This document shows, one piece after another, positions 24,286-36,300 of a DNA stretch of 64,000 bases (position 1 is its first letter; the number at the start of each line of letters is the position of its first letter). Origin of the DNA: Polymyxa betae (Eukaryota > Endomyxa > Phytomyxea > Plasmodiophorida > Plasmodiophoridae); NCBI GenBank assembly GCA_003693705.1, contig RBZT01000424.1, positions 52,090-116,089 of the forward strand. The letters are read 5' to 3'. The notes beneath the pieces were generated by a model. The model did not search any database and was not told the origin of the DNA. It saw only the letters and a program-made list of their open reading frames with translations. The translations under genes were made by a program, and so were the position numbers.

Positions 24286-25679
24286 ATGAAACTGATTAAA
24301 GTGACAGCTGATACAAGCAGATCATGTGTGATAGATTGTTCGTCACCAGAGACATTATGCACCACCTATCGTGATCTAAGAAATGTTTTACAACAGAAAC
24401 AGGACTTATCTGCTGATCATGAACTCTGTGATGCTAATGACGCTGTTCGTTCTCATCGTGCCCTGGATTTTCTTCTCTTAATCTCTTATCAATCAGGTTT
24501 ATGATTTGGATGCACCCATTCAATTTTCAGAAAATGCTGTTGTCCATATCAAGTGGAATAGTTTTGATATTGTTGTTAAGAACGATCCTCACGAGCCTCA
24601 ACATGTTCAGGTCTCCTCATCATGGACTGTTGGACAGGTGTGTCTTATATAAAGCTGCTTTTGTGTTCTGAATACCCTCAGGTTCGAAAAGCATACGAAT
24701 TGGAGATTGGTTCAACCATTGAAAAGTTATCGTTCCAAGGAACTGAGCTGGATGACTTCAATACCCTTAGCTCTTACAGAATCATTCAGAACTCGACATT
24801 GGTTTCACGAATTCGTGTTCATGTTAACGATCGTTATTGCAATGTTTGTAGTGCTATTTGTCTGGTTGAATTTTTGAAAATGAAATTGGCTGTATAGCTC
24901 GAGCAACCTTTACTGCTGTACGAATTTACGACGATTGTTGATTTGAAGACTGCTTTTGGGAATGCAACTGCCCGAACGACCTTCAATGGAACTGTTACTT
25001 ATAATGGCAATGAGCTGAGTGATTATACAACATTATATCAGGCTGGCATCGGTTCTGACGATGTACCGTTTATTCTCTTGCTCGTGTTGTCCTCTTTAAT
25101 TGATATTTTAGTTGATTGAATTTACCAATGCGTCGTTCCAAATTGAGATCGCGACAGCTGGCGTCATGGGAGAAGATGACGAAGACGAACGGATTGTCGA
25201 ATTATCGGTACATGACCATCACACCGTTCAGATGATCAAAGAATCGTATGGACTTGCGACAGGTGGCCAGGTACTTCACCTCTTTTTGTTTGCTCTCCGT
25301 TCTGAAATGCATCAGGCATTGGTTGCTGAAGATCGGCTAGCTTGGGAGGGCGAAGTTCTTGCTGAAAATGAGATGATTTATTTGAGAAATATTAAGGCTG
25401 GCGCCAAACTTTATTTGCAGCGGGAAGGCATTACAAGGTCTGTCTGTTAGTTGAGATGGGCGCGAATATGGATTCATTCTTGCTTAGAACTATTCCTTAC
25501 GAATGCGGTGGCTGTGGTGATGTCAACAAAATTCGGCGTCGTGACCCGATTCGTTGTCGAAATTGTGGTTATCGTGTTCTCTATAAACTTCGAACAACCA
25601 GACGTAAGCAGGTTTTAGATTGCCGGCTGCAACTTCTTGAATATTTATTGCTACAGCTTGTCAATATTTCGCAAGATAG
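24286..25679 (+). CDS. Multi-ubiquitin-like protein fused to RNA polymerase subunit RPABC4 (Rpb12)
   Basis: Eight exons: 24286-24444, 24497-24637, 24682-24822, 24898-25062, 25112-25270, 25316-25437, 25488-25603 and 25657-25679; 341 residues. Residues 1-285 form about four ubiquitin-like units, with telltale stretches such as [20 protein letters not shown] and [17 protein letters not shown]. The last about 55 residues are a complete RPABC4: zinc ribbon CGGCG, then [20 protein letters not shown], ending RPCQYFAR. RPABC4 is shared by RNA polymerases I, II and III. The two parts join through a 50-nt GT-AG intron (25438-25487) that is in frame. If it is not spliced, the first part stops at 25450 and a separate RPABC4 could start at ATG 25456, only 5 nt later. 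The fusion reading is preferred but needs transcript proof. Confidence 0.75.
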
Positions 25680-25861
25680 CCGTCATATTTCAATTGTTAT
25701 AAAACATCAGTTAGTTGAAGTGTCAGAAGTCTGTTAACTGACAACGTCATTAACTCGCTCTGTGAATAATATCACATTATCGTCATTCGCTCTTTGTAAA
25801 ATCTTTACCATTTGCATCGCGTGCCTTCTCTTCTTTCTTGTACCTGAGTATACCTGGTGGG

Positions 25862-26449
25862 ATGTCGACCAGCGCCGACGGGTCGCTAATAACTCCTGAG
25901 CTCAGCTCTTCTGTAAAGAAGGCGGCAATCAAAGGAAGCGAGGGCGGATATTCGTCAAGCAGTTCGACGAAGTCACTTCTCCAGTTCGACGATAAAGCAG
26001 TGGAACCGATTGCCACCAGCTCGAATGTTGTCAGCTTACGTGAAGTTGAGACCGGTTTAGAGACGTGAGTTTTGCCGCCTTAAATTCAACATCGATTAGA
26101 TAATGTAGCTCTAATGGTGATCAGATACTTGGAGAAGCTGGAAGCCATTCATTGGGAGAATTCGTCATCGAGCGTCGCAAACGTTTTGGGACAGATGTTA
26201 TCATCTGTGAATAATTTATCAAGCACATTGGAAACTTCCTCTCCCGAACACACGAACTTGCAACATGAAATACAGTCTGAGCTGAACCAGATCAGCGAGC
26301 TGTTCTCCGATTATGCAGAACGACATCCGAGCATATGTCACGATCCGGCAGCAGCTGCTGCTGTTTTCGAGCAACTCCAGGCCATTCGACAACAGCAACC
26401 TAGTCTACAAGCTGCAGGAGGTACTCGGAAACCTAATCAAAAGAAGTGA
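25862..26449 (+). CDS. Coiled-coil protein of unknown function
   Basis: Exons 25862-26064 and 26125-26449 with a 60-nt intron (GTGAGT donor); 175 residues. The first 55 residues are Ser-rich and disordered. From about residue 57 the protein is helical and coiled-coil-like (SLREVETGLETYLEKLEAIHW), continuing with a long polar helix. The tail is Gln/Ala-rich and ends in lysines. Size and shape recall small subunits of tethering or kinetochore complexes, but nothing diagnostic is present. The opposite strand of exon 1 has a 77-residue open frame, discussed under rejected items. Confidence 0.6.
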
Positions 26450-26518
26450 ACTCGCCCGGTTCTGCTTAACATTCCAGATTAAATGTTTATTGTCGACAAT
26501 AGTTTAGTTGATTACTCT

Positions 26519-26949
26519 TTACTCTGGTGCTCCGCCTGGGACCAAAATGCAGACATTATTGCCATTTACAAGGCAGGATTCGATGTTTATAGCACGTTTT
26601 CCATCAGGGTGCATCTCGCTGGCAATGTATTTCAGATTAGTAACAGAATCTTAAACAAATTCTTACTATTCAAAAGCGTCATCCAGGACCATATTTACAT
26701 AATCATCGAATCCTGGAAATAGGTTAACAAAACGTGTCAATTTCTCAAAACACAGTCACCTCGTAATACGCCGGTAATCTCTTTTTCACCTTTCATAATA
26801 ATCCAGATCCGCGACCCGATACATTTATCCAGCAATTCTGTAGAGATATCAACAGACCTGCATTTAGATGGTAGAATTCGACCTAGTGGCAGTAACTGGC
26901 TGAGATTGGTTTTAGCAACCGGTGCCGCAATGGAGGCGTCTGTGGTCAT
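26519..26949 (-). CDS. LSM5: U6 snRNA-associated Sm-like protein LSm5
   Basis: Subunit of the LSm2-8 ring (nuclear, binds the U6 snRNA 3' end) and LSm1-7 ring (cytoplasmic mRNA decay). Exons (minus): 26949-26883, 26837-26760, 26712-26667 and 26618-26519; 96 residues. It reads [20 protein letters not shown], the Sm1 motif with [12 protein letters not shown], and Sm2 [13 protein letters not shown], all typical of LSm5. Four exons in under 300 coding bases shows how intron-dense this genome is. The start lies 65 bp after the stop of BBS2 on the same strand, and the stop is 69 bp from that of the convergent coiled-coil gene. Confidence 0.96.
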
Positions 26950-27014
26950 ATTGTGATTATCGCTCCGGAATTCGTATAAAGCAATGTGTGAGAATCTGTC
27001 TTCGCAAAAACTCT

Positions 27015-29594
27015 CTATTCATGTCCAAGTTTTATTATATTTAACAGACTGCCTGTCGTACCGTTCTTGATGGCATTTCGACATGCAGAAATCACTCCTG
27101 CTTTCTGTTTGCCCATTCGTAAACGAGCACCTCGTTGGATCATGAGGTTGACCTGAACAAAAAAGCGAACTTAGCCCTGTGGCAAACCGTCGATAAGTTG
27201 TTGAACCTGTTTTAGAATCTCCAGCAGCGCTTTGTGATTAGCTTCTCTTTTGTTTAATTCTCTGATTAGTTCCTCGTTCGTGACCATCAGCTCTGAGCAT
27301 TGAATTTTGGCTTCTTTCATATCTTTCAGTAGTCGGGCATCCTGTTTCTTGAACTAAATATAGCATTTAATAAGGTTTGTTATACTGACCTCTCCTTTGA
27401 CTACTAAAGCCTTGACTAGGTTGCTGAGATCAGCGATATCGTAGTTTAGTCTTTTCTTTAATGTTGTGTATTCATCCAAATTCTTTAATACCTGCTCGAA
27501 TCGAGAAAATTCATCTGGGAAATTCGCAACACTGTCACATTGCTCAATGGCCAAGAATGAGCATAAATCCTGAATGATGTCCCCTAAATGTATCAAATTA
27601 CGGAAAATGAAGCCTCGACCATAATCCATACCTGCTAGTTGCATGTCATCAGTTTGCAACTGAAACTGGCCACCTCCTTCATTCTGAACAGAGACGTTCA
27701 GCAGTGTCTCAGTTCTCATGCATTTAAATCCAATCGAAAGCGATTCGCTATCATGCCTATTGGCAAAATCGAAAAGAAAACTTTGGCTGAGCCAAAGTAC
27801 AACACGAGATAAGCGTTCCTTCAACGGCATTGTCACCTGGACAATGTTAGACATCGCTCTGCGAGCCTGAGCTATGCTTCTGACAGTTGAATTGATCTGA
27901 GGCAGATCTCTGGCCTTGCAATAAACGAAGGAAGCAAACTTCGGCAACCGGTGCGACATTTCGAAGACGTGGTCGTTATTCGATCCTGATATAATTATCA
28001 ATCTGCAATCGATTCACACTCAATCAACCTTTGTATCCAATAACAACTTGAATTTTCAGTTGACATGCAATATGTTGGGTCAACTTCAATGGAACGATAA
28101 TCGACTTATTAGGAAATGTTGCATATTTCACAATCGTGCCTCCTTCCAGGATATTGTCCATAACCACAACGACAATCTGCTCGATACGGAATCAGTAATT
28201 CTTCTTCGAACTGTTTTTGAGTACTTTAATTAAGGTTTCATTGCTGGTGCTCATTCGAAGTTCAAGGCCTGTTTTAGTTAAATTAGGTCCCAGAGCACAT
28301 GTAATCTTAGTATCAGGAGGTATACGTCCCAGACCAGAATTCGGTTTCTGCATAGCAGCAAGGTTCATTTCATACCCATTTAGTTCTCTTTGTAACTCGG
28401 CGATTTTGGATTTCAGTTTGGCAACTGTGACATCATCGGAGGCGGAACGAACTGGGTTTACGACGCTCTTGTCTTCAACAGGAGTATATCCTTTTACAAA
28501 CTGTTAGAATCAATTTTTGATGATTTTCAAAACACCTTTCATATTGCCATCAGTTAAACAAATGATGAGTTCTTTGACGTTTTGATAGCGAAATTCACCA
28601 GCAATTATCGATGCTATAGTTCCTCCAACATTGCTGGTTTGAACAACAGTTCCATTTCGCATGAGCCGGAGCTAAAAAATCTCAAATCCAGACACCGTGA
28701 CGATGGCAAACAACAGACCTCAACCGTGCCATCTGAGAATCCGACAACTAATTCGGGAATTCCATCTGCATCCCAATCGAATGCAGCGATAGTTACAACC
28801 CGATTGCTGCATTTGAAGCTCCAGAGCTTCGACTCGCCTTCGTAGATACCGATTGTTCCATCAGATAATAAATACCCAAATGTGTTTTTCTGGATTTGGC
28901 AAAGATCTTAATTGAGCCAATGAGCACAAATAGATAGAATAAGCTATAAATGAATACTTGCGATAGGACACGATTCTGCTTTCTCCCAGACGACTTGCTC
29001 GTTTTTATAGGCTCGAATTTGACAGTCTTCACTGCCAACAATAAGTTTTTGAGAATCGCCGTCTTCAACATCACAACAAATTAAGCTCGTGACGTTGTCG
29101 CTTGTGACAGTCCAAAATTTTTCCTCTCCCGTGGCGTCGAACCCTTGTATTGAACAATTGCCACCAACAACAGCCAATGTCGAAGAGCTTTTCGTTGGGG
29201 AGCCTAATGAGATAACATTGACGCCATCAGCAATGTCTTTGAAAAAGACATCGCGATTATTGTGCAGATCGTAAGCCATGAGATTGGTCGGTGTTCCAAC
29301 AAATAGAATGTCATGCTCTAATGAGCCTATCCTTCCAGTCGCTATTGAAGTCACCTCTCTATTTACTCGTAATATCTACAGGATAGCTCAGAATAAGCTG
29401 ATTTTTATGGTGGTGCTGGTGACCTGCGGTTTGGATGGATCTGTCGCCCAGTGAATGGAAACAGTTCCGCCTGGATTGGCGGCTGCAATTGCAGGACGGT
29501 GTCCATCTAGATATCCAATAGCGAATCTATTAGGTAAGACATGGACCTGTAGAGATATATTGAATACAGGTATGAACGCATTACTTGAAGTCAT
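27015..29594 (-). CDS. BBS2: Bardet-Biedl syndrome 2 protein (BBSome subunit)
   Basis: Beta-propeller subunit of the BBSome, the coat-like complex that moves membrane proteins in and out of cilia. Ten exons (minus): 29594-29424, 29375-28958, 28906-28719, 28671-28536, 28490-28225, 28176-28029, 27985-27632, 27583-27390, 27353-27207 and 27152-27015; 719 residues, against 721 in human. Landmarks: [20 protein letters not shown] near the start, [46 protein letters not shown] in the propeller, [20 protein letters not shown] in the platform region, and the final helix with [19 protein letters not shown]. The intron at 27354-27389 is only 36 nt. Presence of BBS2 implies a ciliated stage. Confidence 0.96.
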
Positions 29595-30344
29595 GTTATT
29601 AAGAGTCACTCTTTGACTTGTTATTATGGGTACTCTGTACATGAAACAGCAACTGTATATGGTCTTAATGTTACAATATGATGTCTATATAGGTAGTGGT
29701 GTTAGTCAGTGACTTCACTAAGGCTATCTTGTCGTAACCAGGAACTGATTAGGCGCTCGATTTTGATGAGATCGCAGATCTGATCTGGACACGAGATTGT
29801 CGTTGCAATTCTTCAGTGACGGTAGCACGGGCTTAATGCACACAGCTGTTGAGTCATGTTGCTACGAAGACGAATATGTTTGAGAAATCTAGCCTTGCAC
29901 TTAGCGATCTGGTCAATCCAATCATTGGACAAAAGTTAGTTTGACCTCAAGTTGAAAATCCAAAAAATGCTGCAAAACCGTGGGCTATGTACCGAGACCA
30001 CACGTTCAGATCATGATAGATATAGAAGTGTCACAAAGGCTTTTTCACAATTTTACACTACAAGGACTCAACCGTTAATAAAAGTCAATGTGAAAAATGT
30101 TAAATCAGAATCATGATAAATCGCTCGGTTGATTTTAAACACCTACACTGGAGTAGGTGATTTCCCCAAAATCCATTATGTCCCACGAAAATTGGGTCTG
30201 CAAAGAAGTTGTCCTGTCTTGACAGTCGTCATGGGCGAGTAATGGATGTTTTTTCCAGGAAACTACTATCTGTGATGGATTAGCGAATTCAGCGTGCGTG
30301 CGGGAACCTCCTTTATTCGTATCAGTATTGTCTTTGTTTAAACG
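29595..30344. other. Intergenic between divergent BBS2 and POLE
   Basis: About 750 bp without convincing coding potential. It presumably contains both promoters; no recognisable element was seen. Confidence 0.4.
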
Positions 30345-33300
30345 ATGAGAAGAAGAGGGTTTGTACCCAGGTTAAAAGCAGGCCAGCAACCACAGACCTC
30401 TGCCATCGTCAACAAATATGCTCAAGCTGAAGCCGAAAATAAACAGGACGATGATTTTGGGTTTTGTTTGTATTCTGGTGGCCCAGAACGAACTGGATGG
30501 CTTCTCAATGTGCATCAGGTATCGGTTATTCTCGCCCATCCAACCGAATCTTTGTAAATGACTGTTTCAGACCATGGTGATTGATCCAGAGACTAAGCTA
30601 GGACGTAGTGCAGTAAATTTTTATTTCATGGGCGAAGATGGCGATGGATTTCGTGCTACCCTTATTGTTCCATCCTACTTTTTAATCCGTGTTAAAGTAT
30701 GATGCTTGCATGCATCGTGACATAATTTTTAATAATGGTCAGGATGAGAGAAGACTCGAAGTCGAGCAGTACCTTTTGAAAAAGTTTGAAGGCGTAATAG
30801 CATCAATAGAGCACAAATTAATGGAAGATCTCGATAGACCGAATCACATATCAGGTTTGATATCTTCCTTCCCTTACCGACTATGTCTAATGGTCCATTA
30901 GTGAAGGAAACTTTGTTCTTGAAGCTCTCTTTCCACAATCTACAGCAGCACGCTACTGTTCGTAAATTTTTGCAGCCAATTGTATCGAGGAATTTTTCCA
31001 ATCAGTCGATGGCTGAAGGTAGTTTATAATGAAACCAGTGCTGGTTGCCCAACTGTTTTAGCATTTCTTGACGATGACAATTATCGTCCTAACCATCACA
31101 ATCTATCCAAAATGGAATGTCTTTCTGCAGTCATCGATATTCGAGAGTACGACGTTCCTTACGTTCAGGTTATCAAACCATTGCTGTCATAGTTCCACGG
31201 TTATATCGCTTATAGGCTGTTTGTATATCTGGTGGTTATCGAGCTGGCCTGTGGTATAACGTCGCCGTACGTGAGGGATCCACTATTTTAACCAATCTAC
31301 CCGAAATGGTTGAAGTAAGAAATTAGATCCACACGCTTGGGAACTGTTCTCATGACTTTCAATGAAGGTCCCCGATCTTCGAATTATCGCATATGATATC
31401 GAAACAACCAAAGCCCCGTTGAAATTCCCAGATCCAACTATGGATTCAATCATGATGATTTCATACATGGTTGATGGCGACGGCTACCTGATCGTCAACC
31501 GTCAGATTGTCTCTGAAGATATCGCTGATTTTGAGTATACTCCTAAACCAGAATTTCCTGGCCCTTTCACAGTATTCAATGAGGTACTGTTTCTATACCG
31601 AATGTTGAGGCTCTTGGTTGAATCGGAAGTCAGCCGGATGAGAAAGCTTTGTTGGACCGATTCGTAACACACATACAAGATATACGCCCTCATATTTTCA
31701 CAACTTATAACGGTGACTTTTTTGATTTCAAGTGAGTGCCCAGGTTGGAGAAGTTCATGAGATTTGCTGACTCTGTCAGGTTTGTTGACGCCCGTATGAA
31801 GCATTACGGATGGTCGCTAGAGAAACGAATCGGAATTCGTTTGAAAGATTCTGGTGACGAATATGAAGGTCGATTTGTTGTTCACTTGGACGCCTTCTGT
31901 TGGGTTCGCCGTGATTCGTATTTGCCTCAAGGGTCTCAGGGTTTAAAGGCTGTCACCAAGGTTGGAGATGCTGATTCGTTATCAAGAGTTTATTGAAAGT
32001 ATACGACAGGCCAAACTGGCATACAATCCACTGGAAGTCGATCCAGAACAGATGGTGACATTCGCTAAGACACGTCCACAACTTCTGGCATCGTATTCGG
32101 TTTCAGATGCAGTCGCTACTTATTATCTGTTTGTGAATCCTGTTTCATTGTAGATGTCCCAAATTAATCTGTATATGTCTAGCTATGTGAAATATGTTCA
32201 TTTATTCGTATATTCACTGTGTACAATTATTCCAATGGGTCCTGCTGATGTCCTACGTAAAGGCAGTGGTACATTGTGTGAACAGGTTTGTCCATTTGCT
32301 TTCATATGAAGAGTTATCGATCTAACTCGTTTTGTTACAGCTGTTGATGGTAGAGGCTGCTCGCGCCAATTTAGTCGCTCCTAATAAAGATCGAGCTAAA
32401 TTGATGCAATTTCATAACGGTAAATTTTCTTGACATAATGATGTTGATTTTGTGACTTACTAATTCTAGACCATTTACTGGAATCTCAAACTTATATCGG
32501 CGGGTATCAAGTTTTTGGTTTCATATTGCTTTCTGAGTGTAGTCCTTGCAGCCACGTTGAATGTTTGAAATCGGGTGTCTTCCGAAAAGATTTGCCAGAA
32601 ACGTTCCAGATGGATTCAGCAGAGATACAGAACTTGATTGATACTGCTGAAGATGCCATCAGATTTGCAGCTGAAACTGAATGGCAACGTCCCTGGGATG
32701 AGGTTGGCTCTCCATACCGCAATCCACTCACTTAATATCTGCTACAGATCGTCAATGCTGATCAGCTTGTTGATGAAATCAGGTCGAAGTTACAGGTTTT
32801 TTTAGAATCTCCAAAGGTCTCTATCGAGCCTCTCATATATCACTTGGATGTTCAAGCTATGTAATGATATGCTGTATTCGTGAAATTGTCTCTGATGCTG
32901 TCCTAGGTACCCGAATCTGATTTTAACCAATCGACTTCAGCCAATGGCCATTGTTAATGGACAGATCTGCGCTGCTTGTGATTACAATGTCGATTCTGAA
33001 ACCTGTCAGCGTCATATGCAATGGCAGTGGAAAGGGTCGGATGTACATGTCATGGTCTTTCCACAATCTTATTCTTACCATCAATTAGGCGGTTCTATCC
33101 TGCTACGCGTTCTGATGTAGAGCTTCTGTATGATACTCTGAGAAAATCAATGCATCCTGCACCTGTCTGTGGTTGTTCGTACATTGAGCGCATGTAGCTG
33201 ATATCTCATAAGGATGGATCACTAACGGTTCAATTCAGTGAATTATCTCTTAACAAACAGGCTGATCTACTTGCTGCTCGTGTTAAAGAATATTCACACA

Positions 33301-36300
33301 AAGTCCTGTTTATTGCTCTGATTTTGTATTGCTGCACTCAATCGGGCCTATAGGTTCATAAAAAGACAATTGAAGAGCATGTTGAGACAAGATTGGCAAC
33401 AATCTGCCAACGCGAAAATCCCTTCTGTTCGTCAATTTCGGCGATCTGGTGAAGAAATCGCCATTAACAATTTACGTAGATGTTGATACAGTTCGGGCTT
33501 TCCGAGATCGTCGTTATTTCTACAAAAAGAAGAACAAGTGAGATCGTGCACAATCGATGTTGTAACCATACTGAAAATCCATTTAGAGAATGGAAAGACA
33601 ATGTCAAGAAAGCCAAAACGTTGGCGGAGAAACAGAAAGCGAACTCTATGGTGCTTTTGTATGATTCTATGCAGTTAGCCCATAAGGTAATATACACATT
33701 TTTCCGTTTTGAAAAGTTAAATACGAACTTCAGTGTATCTTGAACTCTTTCTACGGTTATGTCATGAGAAAGGGTGCTCGATGGCATTCAATGGAGATGG
33801 CCGGAGTCGTTACCGATACAGGTTCTGGTCTCATATATTAGTATTGCAATGGCTGAGGCACGGTTCAGGTGCAAACATCATCAAGTTGGCGAGAGAGTTC
33901 GTAGATCGGGTCGGGATTCCATTAGAGCTTGATACTGATGGTATCTGGTGCATCTTACCAAAAGGATTTCCGGAAAATCTCACTCTTGCGGCGATTGATG
34001 ATGATGGCAAATCTCACAAGTAGGGATTGGGCAGCGATATGCCAATATGAATGGCGAGTGTCGCTGATGATTCCTGTGAAGGTTTGGGTTCAGTTATCCC
34101 TGCACAATCTTGAATAGACTCGTACATCAAAGATTCACTAATGACCAGTAACATTATCGACATATGATATATTCTCTTTATAGCTGATTATTCTTTTAGA
34201 TATCTGTCATGGGATCCAGAAACCAGACGCTATACTAGATCTCATGAAAACACCATCTTCTTTGAAGGTTTCGTATTCAAATGTTCAAAGACAACTTTTG
34301 AATGGGTGTAGTTGATGGACCTTATCGAGCCATGGTTATTCCGGCTGCACCTGAAGAAGGAAAAACCTTGAAGAAACGCTATGCGGTCTTCAATGATGAT
34401 GGATCTCTGGCTGAGCTCAAAGGTATTTGATTCGTATTCAGTATAGAGCAGGACTGTTTGACGTTTTATAGGATTCGAAGTTAAACGTCGTGGTGAACTT
34501 GGACTGATTAAGGTGTTCCAAAGTAATTTGCATAAAGTTATCTTGAGAGCTAGTTAGACATACAACTGGTGTAGGTCAAGTATTTCCAATATTTCTTGCT
34601 GGAAACACTATCGAGGAATGCTATCAAGAAGTTGCAGCCCATGCTAATGGCTGGCTCGACATCCTCGATCGAAAGGGAGCCGATATCTCTGATTCAGAAG
34701 TGTTCGAGCTGCTTTCTGAATCGAAGTCTATGTCTCAGGTATAAATCTATTATCACTCTAATACGATTTCTAATTCGATCTGCAAAGTCGCTGTCGGCTT
34801 ACGAAAACCAGCGATCAACTGCCATCACTACTGCTAAACGTCTTGCAGAATTTCTCGGCAAAAATTTACTTCAGGATAAGCTTTCTTGCCAGTATTGCTG
34901 CAAATGTTTCAATATGAAATGATACTTACAGCTATTATTGCAGATTTATTATTTCTCGTGCACCTCAGAATGCACCCGTTTCTGATCGGGCTGTTCCTGT
35001 AGCGATTTTTTCTGCCGAATCTGTACGTTAGCAAATAATGCCAATTTGCTTTATGTTCTATTTATCTTTTCCATCTAGTCTGAGAAACAGAAGTATCTTC
35101 GAAAATGGTACAGCCGCAGTGTCTGATAATTGCAGCTTGATATCAACTGTTGAGCAATCAGGCTAGGAGACGCTTCCATGCAAGACTTCGACATTCGCTC
35201 GATTCTAGATTGGTCCTACTACACGACTCGACTGGGCTCTGCAATCATGAAGATTATCACGAGTACTGCAATATATGTGTATTGGTTTCAATCAGTTCAG
35301 AACCTGAAATCAATGCTCAGTTCCTGCTTCTCTACAAGGCGTTAACAATCCAGTACCTCGAATTGCCCATCCAGAGTGGCTTCGTAAACGTATCGCCAAT
35401 GTAATACGACATATTACGCCATCGTTCAGCGTCTTAACTGATTCATTGACAAAGGATCGTTCCGGTTTCAAGCAGGCATCAATGAAGAATTTCTTCAGCG
35501 CAGCGAGCAATGCTCGCAATTCGGATGATATCGAAAACATCTGTCCAAATGAAGAATGTGTCAATGACAATGATCGAGCATTACCTTCGTCTTCTGCAGT
35601 TGTTCCAATCAGGAATGAAACACCTATAATTTCATACGAGCTCGCTCCGAATATGCAAGACGATTTTCAGGCCTGGCTTCAGGTTTTATATATCGCTTTG
35701 TCAAAAGCGATTCATTCTTGACCAGTTCTGCAGTTTGAGAAAGAACGATGGCGCTCGCTGCGCAAGCGCCGCAAATTGATGCCGACAACAACGAAATTGA
35801 AGAAATCTTCTCACACTGGTGAATTGAATTTACGGTTGAGATTGGATAGCCTGAATGTGTGTGTATCAGTGTCGCGAGATGCTCCACTTCAACTGCATAT
35901 TGTTCAAATGGTGCCACATCATCGTCTTTCTGGAAGTTTATTAGTCTGGGCCTATCTACCTGTCTGTTCTGTTTGTTGCTATGCATTATCAGTGATTAAA
36001 TCCACTCACAATAGGACAGAAACGAACTTAGAAGTTTCACATTGCATATCCCCAATACAATCTATGCAAACTTCTGCGACCAACAGCCTGAGCAGCCTGG
36101 ACTTCGGCCAGTACGTCCCAACTCGTGACGCTGCACATCCTATGTTTTATCAAGGTTATGCACAGGTCTCGAAGCGATATCTGCCGCGCTCTCAGAAAAT
36201 CCTTCATCTTTACGAAATCGTCGATGCATCAGAGGAGTTGATCTACGAATTGAGACAAAGCAGCTCTGTCGAGTCGATTTTTGAATCGCAAACTCCTCCT

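Noticed and set aside
25456-25603. A separate RPABC4 gene starting at ATG 25456
   Set aside because: Not excluded, but it would leave 5 nt for 3' UTR, promoter and 5' UTR, whereas a typical 50-nt intron joins the two parts in frame; kept as the alternative to the fusion.
25783-26016. A 77-residue minus-strand frame containing ELLDEYPPSLP, faintly like the TAF10 opening
   Set aside because: The text after the first ten residues does not follow TAF10, no upstream exon or further histone-fold helices were found, and the plus strand has a GTGAGT intron that gives a sensible gene.
35150-35404. An 84-codon frame within POLE
   Set aside because: It is another phase of a POLE exon; the correct phase reads polymerase epsilon sequence through this interval.
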